Notes: generated from the sequence alone by a model not told the origin. A stretch of DNA of 10,095 nt from CAWHOW01 sp050013795 (GCA_050013795.1 JBEKEO010000100.1:1-10095); one strand, 5' to 3'. Positions 1 to 8,689 are shown, counted from the stretch's first letter. Program-made: numbers and translations.

Positions 1-116
<116 letters not shown>

Positions 117-225
117 CTAGAGAGGTTCATTATTAGCTACGGCCTTTATTGCTCGTAGTTGATATTTGTTACCTTGGTATTCTTCTTTATTTTTTATAAT
201 TGCCCATACGCGAGCTCAGTGAACT

Positions 226-246
226 CTTCCTTTCGAGCAAAGGAAG
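226..246 (+). other. Hairpin in the 16S-tRNA spacer
   Basis: An 8-bp perfect stem (226-233 with 239-246, CTTCCTTT/AAAGGAAG) closes a 5-nt loop. No T-run follows, so it is not a terminator. A weaker 7-bp stem with one G-U pair lies at 135-141/154-160. The first 150 nt of the spacer hold no gene; these hairpins are probably structure in the rRNA precursor that separates 16S from tRNA processing. Function is inferred from position only. Confidence 0.5.
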
Positions 247-270
247 CTGGATTTACGGAAGAAAATATTC

Positions 271-344
271 AGTCCCGTAGCTCAGTTGGTTAGAGCACTA
301 CACTGATAATGTAGGGGTCCCCAGTTCAACTCTGGGCGGGACTA
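271..344 (+). tRNA. tRNA-Ile (GAT anticodon)
   Basis: A full cloverleaf can be drawn. The acceptor stem AGTCCCG (271-277) pairs with CGGGACT (337-343), with discriminator A344. The anticodon stem CTACA/TGTAG encloses loop CTGATAA with anticodon GAT at 305-307. The T arm is CCCAG-TTCAACT-CTGGG. The 3' CCA is not encoded and must be added after transcription. Position between 16S and 23S, followed by tRNA-Ala, is the classic rrn spacer arrangement. It is co-transcribed with the rRNAs and released by RNase P and 3' processing. Confidence 0.97.
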
Positions 345-360
345 CATAAATCATCGTAAT

Positions 361-434
361 GGGGGATTAGCTCAGCTGGCTAGAGCACTAGCTTTGCAAG
401 CTAGGGGTCATCGGTTCGAATCCGATATTCTCCA
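361..434 (+). tRNA. tRNA-Ala (TGC anticodon)
   Basis: The acceptor stem GGGGGAT (361-367) pairs with ATTCTCC (427-433) using two G-U pairs, with discriminator A434. The anticodon stem CTAGC/GCTAG holds loop TTTGCAA with anticodon TGC at 395-397. The T arm ATCGG-TTCGAAT-CCGAT is standard. CCA is not encoded. It lies 16 nt after tRNA-Ile within the rRNA spacer, so it belongs to the same transcript. Confidence 0.97.
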
Positions 435-458
435 CTAAATCTGCAACGTGCAGATAAC

Positions 459-470
459 GTTCTTTGACAT
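459..470 (+). promoter_or_regulatory. boxA-like rRNA antitermination element
   Basis: GTTCTTTGACAT resembles the boxA motif (E. coli TGCTCTTTAACA) bound in the nascent RNA by NusB-S10 to protect rRNA transcription from premature termination. It lies 25 nt after tRNA-Ala and about 45 nt before the 23S start, a usual boxA location in the spacer. The match is by eye to the core CTTTGACA. Its end overlaps the 23S processing stem. Confidence 0.6.
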
Positions 471-487
471 ATTGAAAGAAGATATAG
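466..487 (+). other. 23S precursor processing stem, 5' arm
   Basis: GACATATT followed by GAAAGAAGATATAG is complementary to 3431-3455 downstream of the 23S. There is a 3-nt bulge on the 3' side and one G-U pair. The two arms flank the complete 23S and form a roughly 22-bp helix of the type cut by RNase III in rRNA maturation. RNase III use is inferred from family knowledge. Confidence 0.75.
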
Positions 488-514
488 TAGATTAAAGAGT
501 ACAATGTAAGTTAA

Positions 515-3416
<2,902 letters not shown>

Positions 3417-3430
3417 ATGCTCCAAGACTT

Positions 3431-3455
3431 CTGTATCTTCTTTCAAGAATATGTC
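3431..3455 (+). other. 23S precursor processing stem, 3' arm
   Basis: CTGTATCTTCTTTC followed by AAGAATATGTC pairs with 466-487 across the whole 23S. This is the distal arm of the precursor stem and separates 23S from 5S (mature 5S starts about 20 nt later). Confidence 0.75.
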
Positions 3456-3474
3456 ATAATATATTTAAAGATAT

Positions 3475-3585
3475 TATGGTGACTTTAGCGAAGGTGCCCA
3501 CCTCTTCCCATTCCGAACAGAGCAGTTAAGCCCTCCAGCGCAGATGGTACTACACAACCATGTGGTAGAGTATGTCGTCGCCGTA
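3475..3585 (+). rRNA. rrf: 5S ribosomal RNA
   Basis: About 111 nt. The terminal helix I is TATGGTGAC (3475-3483) with GTCGCCGTA (3577-3585), nine pairs including two G-U. The internal CCATTCCGAACAGAGCAGTTAAGC (within about 3509-3532) is the highly conserved loop A to loop B/C region of bacterial 5S. It sits 59 nt after the 23S and just before the operon terminator, completing a 16S-Ile-Ala-23S-5S operon. End positions come from the helix and may vary by 1-2 nt. Confidence 0.95.
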
Positions 3586-3591
3586 TTTCAC

Positions 3592-3623
3592 AATCCCGAC
3601 CCTAACCGGTCGGGATTTTTTTT
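3592..3623 (+). terminator. Rho-independent terminator of the rRNA operon
   Basis: A 10-bp perfect stem AATCCCGACC (3592-3601) / GGTCGGGATT (3608-3617) closes a 6-nt loop CTAACC and runs into eight T (3616-3623). It starts 7 nt after the 5S end. This is the strongest intrinsic terminator in the window and cleanly separates the rRNA operon from the glycosyltransferase gene. Confidence 0.95.
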
Positions 3624-3643
3624 GCCCTTTTCTTATGAATAAT

Positions 3644-3673
3644 TTTGGCGAATAGAATATATGCATACTTTTG
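3644..3673 (+). promoter_or_regulatory. Bacteroidota-type promoter for the glycosyltransferase gene
   Basis: TTTG (3644-3647) as the -33 box, an 18-nt spacer, then TACTTTTG (3666-3673), a perfect match to the -7 consensus TAnnTTTG used by the Bacteroidota primary sigma factor. The predicted start of transcription near 3677-3680 would give a leader of about 50 nt before the ATG at 3731. It lies downstream of the rRNA terminator, so the gene is probably transcribed on its own. Confidence 0.6.
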
Positions 3674-3730
3674 TATCAATGTTTTTGCAACGAATAAATA
3701 GCTTAATTTGAGACGTAGAATAAACTTAAA

Positions 3731-5215
3731 ATGAGGACTATATTTAAATCTTCCTATAAAAATATCTTTATCTTAAGTTTATTTACCTATCTTGTTACTG
3801 CATACTTTAGTATAGGGTATTATCATCCGGATGAACATTTTCAAATACTTGAGTTTAGTAATTACATGCTTGGTAAATCTCCTGCTTCTGATATGCCATG
3901 GGAATTCCATGCGAAAATTCGCCCTGCGTTACAACCTGCTCTTGCTTGTGTATTTATTAAAGCATTTAACTTCATAGGTATTAACAATCCATTCACCTAT
4001 GCGCTTATTTTTAGAATTCTATCAGCATTACTTTCATGGTTTGTAGTATGTAAATTCTGTTTATTAGTAATTAAAGACTTTTCCTCAGATATTGGTAAAA
4101 AGATATTTCTTTTCCTGAGTTTCTTTTTATGGTTTATACCATTTATCAGCGTGCGTTTTTCTTCTGAAAACTATTCTTCAATAACTTTTCTGGGAGCTCT
4201 TTACCTAATTATTCGATATTTTGACAATATTTCTTATAAAAAAATATTCCCTCTTGCTATTGCAGGTTTATTATTAGGTTTTTCATTTTTCTTCCGTTTT
4301 CAGATTGCTTTTGCTATAATAGGACTTGGTTTGTGGCTTTTACTAATAAAAAAAACACATTGGAAAAAAATCCTCATTTTAGTGGTTTCGGGGATATTCG
4401 CTATTGCTTTTTGTATTATGCTTGATTCCTGGTTCTATGGGCAATTCGAACTAACTCCATACAATTATTATATTGCCAACATAGTTGAACATAAAGCTGC
4501 TGACATTTGGGGAACTTCCCCATGGTGGTATTATTTCTACTTTTTTATAATACAGGTTATAATACCTATTAGTATTATACTATTGGTATTCTTTTTTATA
4601 GGCTTGTATAAAAAGCCGACCCATGTTTTCTTGTGGTGTATCATTCCTTTTTTAATAGCACATTTTCTTGTAGGTCATAAAGAGATGAGATTTTTGTTTC
4701 CGATGGTATTTTGCTTTATATACCTGACAGCCATTGGAATTGATAATTTCATTGTTTCGGGGAAATATAAGAAACTTGGTCGTTTCCTTTTCATTCTATG
4801 CTTAATAATAAACGTTCCTATACTGATTATAAGGATGATAATCCCTGCCCAGGAAATTATGTCGTATTATAAATTTCTGTACAATTATTCAGAGGGAAAG
4901 GAAATAACTTTATTGTGCAGCGAAAAAAACTTATATGTTTCGTGGGTACTTAATTATAAATATTATAAGCCGCCGACTTTAAAATGTGTTATTCTTAAAA
5001 AAGATGAAGGTATTTCCGATTATCTTAATGAAAATAAGCCTGATTCTGTATTTTCCCTTGATACTAAATTTCCTGAATATGAAGAATTTAAGAACTATAC
5101 CAGTGAAAGCATTTATTGCCTTTTCCCGAAATGGCTTCTTGCATGTAATATTAATAACTGGGAAAGCAGATCGAATATATGGGATATAAGGAAATTAAAG
5201 AAAATAAAACAATAG
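3731..5215 (+). CDS. GT22 family (Alg9/PIG-B-like) mannosyltransferase-type membrane glycosyltransferase
   Basis: A 494-residue integral membrane protein with about ten or more hydrophobic segments between residues 12 and 370, then a polar tail of about 120 residues. Motifs fit the GT22 family (GT-C fold, lipid-phosphate sugar donor). HPDEHFQ (32-38), in the first outside loop, holds the acidic pair expected at the active site. KIRPALQPA (62-70), RFSSENYSS (142-150) and DSWFYG (232-237) sit where the family has conserved blocks. GHKEMRFLFP (315-324) matches the diagnostic HKExRF signature. Eukaryotic relatives mannosylate dolichol-linked glycans or GPI anchors. Bacterial members probably transfer a hexose from a polyprenyl-phosphate sugar to an envelope glycan or glycolipid; donor and acceptor cannot be read from sequence. 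The ATG has no Shine-Dalgarno, and the predicted promoter is about 60 nt upstream. No other glycan gene lies beside it, so it appears to be an orphan. Confidence 0.85.
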   Translation: MRTIFKSSYKNIFILSLFTYLVTAYFSIGYYHPDEHFQILEFSNYMLGKSPASDMPWEFHAKIRPALQPALACVFIKAFNFIGINNPFTYALIFRILSALLSWFVVCKFCLLVIKDFSSDIGKKIFLFLSFFLWFIPFISVRFSSENYSSITFLGALYLIIRYFDNISYKKIFPLAIAGLLLGFSFFFRFQIAFAIIGLGLWLLLIKKTHWKKILILVVSGIFAIAFCIMLDSWFYGQFELTPYNYYIANIVEHKAADIWGTSPWWYYFYFFIIQVIIPISIILLVFFFIGLYKKPTHVFLWCIIPFLIAHFLVGHKEMRFLFPMVFCFIYLTAIGIDNFIVSGKYKKLGRFLFILCLIINVPILIIRMIIPAQEIMSYYKFLYNYSEGKEITLLCSEKNLYVSWVLNYKYYKPPTLKCVILKKDEGISDYLNENKPDSVFSLDTKFPEYEEFKNYTSESIYCLFPKWLLACNINNWESRSNIWDIRKLKKIKQ

Positions 5216-5411
5216 TAAGTATTTAGACTTATCCAGTTCCTTTCATTGCCCGCAGAGAGGATGTGGTGAGTCAGAAAAAAGTTTATTAAAGAATAAGCCA
5301 GCAATTCGGAGTTTCTTACCTTAACTTTTTTCCTTGTTTTCAGTAAGTTGCCATGTTTATGTTAAATCAGGCAGTTAGCAACTCAAAGTTGTATAATTTT
5401 AACTTAAATGT
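5216..5411. other. Gene-free intergenic stretch after the glycosyltransferase gene
   Basis: No credible reading frame on either strand. The only structure seen is a small hairpin CAACT-CAA-AGTTG (5379-5391) followed by ATAATTTT, a weak terminator-like shape. TATAATTTTAAC (5392-5403) recurs after the repeat array at 5728-5739. No clear terminator directly follows the glycosyltransferase stop codon. Confidence 0.5.
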
Positions 5412-5711
5412 GGTAGTATAAAACAAACAAGTGGTAGTATAAAAGATTTGCACTACCATAAAAAAGAAATTAGTGGTAGTATAAAAGATTTACACTACCA
5501 TGAAAAAGAAATTATTGGTAGTGTAAAAGATTTGCATTACCATAAAAAAGAAATTAGTAGTAGTATAAAATATTTACACTACCATGAAAAAGAAATTATT
5601 GGTAGTGAAAAAGATTTGCACTACCATAAAAACGAAATTAATGGTAGTATAAAAGGTTTGCACTACCACTTCCAACAAACAAATGGCGGTATATTTTCAA
5701 AACACTACCGC
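5412..5711. repeat. 42-bp tandem array of hairpin-forming units (alternating 84-bp pattern)
   Basis: A truncated unit (5412-5432) is followed by seven phased units starting at 5433, 5475, 5517, 5559, 5601, 5643 and 5685, exactly 42 bp apart. Each has a 25-bp head, GGTAGTATAAAAGATTTGCA then CTACC, and a 17-bp A-rich linker. Head ends GGTAGT/ACTACC are inverted; in unit 3 the stem is 10 bp with wobbles around AAGAT. Odd units carry linker ATAAAAAAGAAATTAGT (unit 5 varies) and TTGCA in the head. Even units carry ATGAAAAAGAAATTATT and TTACA, so the true period is 84 bp. Units 6 and 7 diverge; unit 7 has shifted pairing, GCGGTA/TACCGC. The copy at 5422-5441 matches 5674-5693 (17/20), bounding the array. 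One forward frame stays open because 42 is a multiple of 3. Function unknown: an expanding repeat, a structured RNA, or a protein-binding array are all possible. Confidence 0.9.
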
Positions 5712-5815
5712 TTTTAACTTAATATAATATAATTTTAACATAAAATCAACAGCATGATAGTTATTATGAGTGTAGTTTAAGATGATAAGATGCAGATTAA
5801 TTCAAAAGAATAATC

Positions 5816-5868
5816 GAACATTCGAACAATTGAATTAAGAACATTCGAAATTCCGAGTTCAAATGTTC
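5816..5868. repeat. GAACATTCGAA direct repeats and imperfect inverted repeat (possible terminator of the FN3 gene)
   Basis: GAACATTCGAA occurs at 5816-5826 and 5839-5849. The second copy pairs with TTCAAATGTTC (5858-5868), 10 of 11 positions, around an 8-nt loop. It lies 29 nt past the stop of the minus-strand FN3 gene. In that gene's transcript the hairpin could mark the 3' end, although no strong U-run follows. The remaining bases from 5718 to 5896 are AT-rich and show no gene. Confidence 0.55.
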
Positions 5869-5896
5869 TGTTGTTCGTTTGTTCAATTAATTGTTT

Positions 5897-6574
5897 CTAA
5901 TATAACTGTGGAATAAAGGAATGTGCTGCGCTAACCTGACCTTTTCCGGCCGAATTGATGCCATAAACACGAATATAGTTCATGCCTGGAACAAGTCCTG
6001 TAAAGATAAGCTTAGTACTTGCAGCGCCATGCAGTACAGCTATCCACGAAGCTTCATCAGCAGGGGTGGTGGAAATTTCAACTGTGTAGCGTGTGTCGCC
6101 TTTGCTATGCGATTTCCCTGAAACTCCCAGCTTTTTCCTGTCTGTCTTTTTCAAAAGTACTTTATATGTGCCTGCTGCTTTTCCTTCAGTAACCTTGATA
6201 ATTACAGGCATAGGAGGCGGAACGGCAGGCTGCGGCTCGTTACTTGCATCGAAGCCCGAAAGGATAATATTTTCAATAACATGATTACAAACAGCTTTGC
6301 AATAATATAGCAGTTGTTGCATATATTCATGAACAATCTTTGCTTGGTCGTCGCGCTGCTTTATTATATTGCTGTTGCCCTTAGCCTGCGAAATAAGGTT
6401 GGTTAATTTGGCATTAGCTGACTGGAAAGTGGAAAGATTTACCGGAATAGCATTGAAAAGCGTGGTATTAACATACATACCCTCGGTAATAATACGGTTT
6501 GCCAGGTTATTTACCGCCAGAAACTCCACTGCGCAACAATGCATTACAGGGTTATAGGGATGAAAGGAAGCCAT
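5897..6574 (-). CDS. Fibronectin type III domain protein with helical N-terminal half
   Basis: A 225-residue protein in two parts. Residues 1-108 look helical and carry several cysteines (13, 14, 92, 96); I do not recognise a named family. A proline-rich linker (about 113-124, NEPQPAVPPPMP) leads to a C-terminal domain (125-225). It has the fibronectin type III signature: YTVEISTTP (163-171), W177, LIFTGLVPGMNYIRVYGINS (189-208) and the AGKG turn. FN3 domains are beta-sandwich binding modules. There is no signal peptide or lipobox, so export is not evident and the protein may be cytoplasmic. The ATG at 6574 gives the full-length frame; a second Met at residue 11 is possible. It is transcribed away from the lipoprotein cluster and ends about 30 bp before the GAACATTCGAA repeats. 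FN3 assignment is fairly sure; the role is unknown. Confidence 0.8.
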   Translation of the reverse strand: MASFHPYNPVMHCCAVEFLAVNNLANRIITEGMYVNTTLFNAIPVNLSTFQSANAKLTNLISQAKGNSNIIKQRDDQAKIVHEYMQQLLYYCKAVCNHVIENIILSGFDASNEPQPAVPPPMPVIIKVTEGKAAGTYKVLLKKTDRKKLGVSGKSHSKGDTRYTVEISTTPADEASWIAVLHGAASTKLIFTGLVPGMNYIRVYGINSAGKGQVSAAHSFIPQLY

Positions 6575-6642
6575 TTTAAATAGATTTAAGAATTACGATT
6601 TTAGATATAAAATTAATAAAGTTTATTTAACCGAATATTTCA

Positions 6643-6695
6643 CAAAATTAATGCCAATTAAAAAAAAGATTTTTTAATGAAAATTGTTAATTTTG
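6643..6695. promoter_or_regulatory. Divergent promoter pair between FN3 gene and lipoprotein cluster
   Basis: TAATTTTG, a perfect TAnnTTTG -7 match, is at 6688-6695 on the plus strand and at 6643-6650 on the minus strand. They form a 9-bp inverted repeat (6643-6651 with 6687-6695). The expected -33 regions of both fall on the same central tract of seven A, G, A and six T (6661-6675); neither has a clear TTTG. The plus promoter would start transcription near 6700, which puts an ATG at 6677 outside the message and favours the lipoprotein start at 6710. The minus promoter would leave a leader of about 60 nt. Confidence 0.45.
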
Positions 6696-6709
6696 AAGGA
6701 AAAAGAAAG

Positions 6710-7141
6710 ATGAGAATAATAATTACCAAAATATTTCTTTTACTTATTTGCCTGAGCCTGTTTTCGTGCAAAAAGAAAATAGAAGATAATTACCGCCCTG
6801 AGTTTATTGGTGATTGGTATTGCCTTGCTTATAATACTTATGTGAATAGGATTACTGTTGATAATAACAGTAATGCAGTTTATCATGAGCGTCCTTATGG
6901 GGGGAGTGGTGAAAGTACTTTTAAAGGAAAAGCAAGGGCAAATGATAAACATTTTAAAATTGGAAGATTTCATAGCTTTAAGATTATTGTTTATCCGCAT
7001 CAAATAGATACAGCACTAAACAATAATATCTGGGTTCCTGATACGTATACAGGACATCAAGAGAAACCTAATTGGGAAATGACTTTAGGTAGTCCATTAT
7101 TTTATGAAGGAGCGGGGACTTATTATAAAGCGGATTATTAA
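6710..7141 (+). CDS. Tandem paralogous lipoprotein, copy 1
   Basis: A 143-residue predicted lipoprotein. The signal peptide (1-19) ends in lipobox LFSC with Cys20 as the lipidated residue, followed by KKKIED. The mature part opens with YRPEFIGDWYC, where the G-x-W pattern recalls the start of lipocalin-like barrels, and ends in GTYYKADY. I chose the ATG at 6710 although the frame extends to 6677. Copies 2 and 3 begin with the same MRIIITKIF (copy 3 MRIIIAKIF), and a -7 element overlaps the extension. It differs from its sisters mainly in the middle and in residues HQIDTALNNNIWVPDTYTG, where copies 2 and 3 share another sequence. It is the first gene of a three-gene operon, 3 nt before copy 2. 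Function is unknown; lipocalin-like is only a guess. Confidence 0.85.
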   Translation: MRIIITKIFLLLICLSLFSCKKKIEDNYRPEFIGDWYCLAYNTYVNRITVDNNSNAVYHERPYGGSGESTFKGKARANDKHFKIGRFHSFKIIVYPHQIDTALNNNIWVPDTYTGHQEKPNWEMTLGSPLFYEGAGTYYKADY

Positions 7142-7144
7142 ATT

Positions 7145-7567
7145 ATGAGAATAATAATTACCAAAATATTTCTTTTACTTATTTGCCTTAGCCTGTTTTC
7201 GTGCAAAAAGAAAATAGAAGATGATTACAGGCCTGAGTTTATTGGGAAATGGTATTGTCCTTCTGGACCCAATACTAATTATAGTGGGCCTAATATTATT
7301 ACTGTTGATAATAATAGTAATGCAGTTTATTATGAGAATAGCAGTAGTCTTTCTTTCAAAGGAAAAGCCAGGGCAAACAGTAAACATTTCAAGATTGGAA
7401 GATTTGAAAGTTTTAAGATTATTGATTATCCGCATAAAATAGATACAGCTTCATCTAATGTTTATGTTATTCCACAATTGTCCTCAAAAAAGCCAAATTG
7501 GGTAATGACATTAGATAGTCCATTATTTTATTTGGGAGGTGGGACTTATTATAAAGCGGATTATTAA
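7145..7567 (+). CDS. Tandem paralogous lipoprotein, copy 2
   Basis: A 140-residue lipoprotein with the same signal peptide and lipobox LFSC (Cys20) as copy 1; the DNA is nearly identical over the first ~70 bases. The mature start is YRPEFIGKWYC. A variable centre (about 39-64) is rich in Asn, Ser and Gly. It is followed by conserved GKARANSKHFKIGRF. The HKIDTASSNVYVIPQLSSKK block is shared with copy 3 but not copy 1. It ends GTYYKADY. It starts 3 nt after copy 1 (TAA-ATT-ATG) and stops 3 nt before copy 3, so translation is likely coupled. This arrangement indicates duplication of a whole ~430-bp unit. Likely an envelope-anchored protein facing the periplasm or outside; function unknown. Confidence 0.85.
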   Translation: MRIIITKIFLLLICLSLFSCKKKIEDDYRPEFIGKWYCPSGPNTNYSGPNIITVDNNSNAVYYENSSSLSFKGKARANSKHFKIGRFESFKIIDYPHKIDTASSNVYVIPQLSSKKPNWVMTLDSPLFYLGGGTYYKADY

Positions 7568-7570
7568 ATT

Positions 7571-8005
7571 ATGAGAATAATAATTGCCAAAATATTTCTC
7601 TTGCTTCTTTGCCTTAGCCTGTTTTCATGCAAAAAGAAAATAGAAGATGATTACAGGCCTGAATTTATTGGTCATTGGTATTGCCCTCTGAGTGCAACTA
7701 ATAATGATCAATTTTCTTTTAGTATTACTATTGATAGTAATAGTCATGCAGTTTATACAGAGTGGTATGCTGGCTATCAAGCATCAACAACTTTATCTGG
7801 AAAAGCAAGAGCAGATGATAAACATTTTAAAATTGGAAGATTTCATAGTTTTAAGATTATAGATTATCCGCATAAAATAGATACAGCTTCATCTAATGTT
7901 TATGTTATTCCACAGTTATCATCAAAAAAACCTAATTGGGAAATGACTTTAGATCATCCATTATTTTATGCCGGAAAAGGGACTTATTATAAAGCGGATT
8001 ATTAA
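7571..8005 (+). CDS. Tandem paralogous lipoprotein, copy 3
   Basis: A 144-residue lipoprotein with lipobox LFSC (Cys20) and mature start YRPEFIGHWYC. Its centre (about 39-67: SATNNDQ, SITIDSNSHAVYTEW, AGYQAST) differs most from the others. GKARADDKHFKIGRFHSFKI is closest to copy 1, whereas HKIDTASSNVYVIPQLSSKK is shared with copy 2. Copy 3 is therefore a patchwork of its sisters, a sign of recombination or gene conversion. It ends GTYYKADY like the others. It is last in the operon; a weak stem and T-run overlap and follow the stop codon. Function unknown. Confidence 0.85.
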   Translation: MRIIIAKIFLLLLCLSLFSCKKKIEDDYRPEFIGHWYCPLSATNNDQFSFSITIDSNSHAVYTEWYAGYQASTTLSGKARADDKHFKIGRFHSFKIIDYPHKIDTASSNVYVIPQLSSKKPNWEMTLDHPLFYAGKGTYYKADY

Positions 8006-8024
8006 AAGTTTTATCACTTTTTTT
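8004..8024 (+). terminator. Weak terminator-like stem after the lipoprotein triplet
   Basis: AAAAGT (8004-8009) can pair with ACTTTT (8016-8021) around a 6-nt loop, leading into seven T (8018-8024). The stem is short and has a single G-C pair, so it is a low-confidence terminator for the three-gene operon. Confidence 0.25.
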
Positions 8025-8106
8025 CATTTCATTAATAATTCTTACTTTTACATCTTCAATAAATTTCTTTGAACATAAATTAATGGATAATTAAAAACTT
8101 AAAGAA

Positions 8107-8607
8107 ATGAAAAGAAATAAATTAACTACTGTACTTGCCTCCTGTATTATATGTGCCTGCCTGATGATTATGAGCAGCTGCAAAAAAGGCGATGTAATAA
8201 CCACTCCTGTTCCCGCACTTAAATATTTAGTTAACAGCGTTGCTGATACTGCTACAAATATAAGCGTTGGCAATATTCAGGGTTATACAGCAATTAAAGC
8301 AATATCCAAAACCACAACACCTGCTCATATGCAGGAAATAATAATTGAATTATCATCTAATGCCACAGGCACTTATCCGTTGAATGCATATAACAGTACC
8401 AGTAGTATTGGCGCCGCTTTATTAATCGGATCCAGCGAAACTTCCCTCACCGGATACCAGACAACAGGTGTTAGTCCTTATGTGGGAAACATAGTCATTA
8501 CCAGCAGCGCTAATAATGTCGTTTCGGGAACATTTAGTTTTATCGGAACCGATGGCAGCAATTATTACGCTATTACAAATGGTACTTTTACAAATGTTAC
8601 CTTATAG
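8107..8607 (+). CDS. Lipoprotein, DUF6252-like
   Basis: A 166-residue predicted lipoprotein. The signal peptide (1-24) ends MSSC with Cys25 as the lipidated residue, then KKGD. The mature part is Thr/Ser/Asn-rich and looks all-beta. The C-terminal VVSGTFSFIGTDGSNYYAIT then NGTFTNV matches the ending of the small Bacteroidota lipoproteins grouped as DUF6252 (SGTFSF ... TNGTFTNV), recognised from memory. No function is established for these. It does not resemble the triplet upstream beyond the SCKK lipoprotein start. About 100 bp separates it from copy 3, with only imperfect -7 candidates (TACTTTTA at 8043-8050), so separate transcription is plausible but unproven. No Shine-Dalgarno. Confidence 0.8.
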   Translation: MKRNKLTTVLASCIICACLMIMSSCKKGDVITTPVPALKYLVNSVADTATNISVGNIQGYTAIKAISKTTTPAHMQEIIIELSSNATGTYPLNAYNSTSSIGAALLIGSSETSLTGYQTTGVSPYVGNIVITSSANNVVSGTFSFIGTDGSNYYAITNGTFTNVTL

Positions 8608-8641
8608 CAGTTAAAGCTAATCATCAGTTTTTTCATTCATC

Positions 8642-8670
8642 TTTGCAGCAATAAATAATTCATACCTTTG
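8642..8670 (+). promoter_or_regulatory. Bacteroidota-type promoter for coaD
   Basis: TTTG (8642-8645), 17-nt spacer, TACCTTTG (8663-8670), a perfect TAnnTTTG -7 element. The predicted transcription start near 8675 leaves a leader of about 15 nt before the coaD ATG at 8690. Confidence 0.6.
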
Positions 8671-8689
8671 TGGTATTAAATTCTATTGT

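Noticed and set aside
226..246. Terminator in the 16S-tRNA spacer
   Set aside because: The 8-bp hairpin has no following T-run, and the operon clearly continues through the tRNAs and 23S.
5412..5711. CRISPR array
   Set aside because: The 17-bp segments between the 25-bp heads are themselves repeated, not unique spacers, and no cas genes are present.
5412..5711. Integron attC array or insertion sequence
   Set aside because: No integrase or transposase, no gene cassettes between units, and units are far shorter and more regular than attC cassettes.
5448..5717. 89-residue protein from the repeat array, taken as a gene
   Set aside because: It needs a TTG start, has no upstream ATG, promoter or ribosome signal, and exists because the repeat length is a multiple of three; kept only as a finding.
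5921..6557. Plus-strand frames 5921-6121, 6093-6284 and 6369-6557
   Set aside because: Shadows of the minus-strand FN3 gene, which has a recognisable domain and full-length frame.
6677..6709. Start codon at 6677 for lipoprotein copy 1
   Set aside because: It adds 11 polar residues before the signal peptide, is absent from both paralogues, and overlaps a -7 promoter element.
6740..7442. Frames 6740-7003 minus, 7175-7435 minus and 7221-7442 plus
   Set aside because: Antisense or out-of-frame shadows that recur only because the lipoprotein genes are duplicated.
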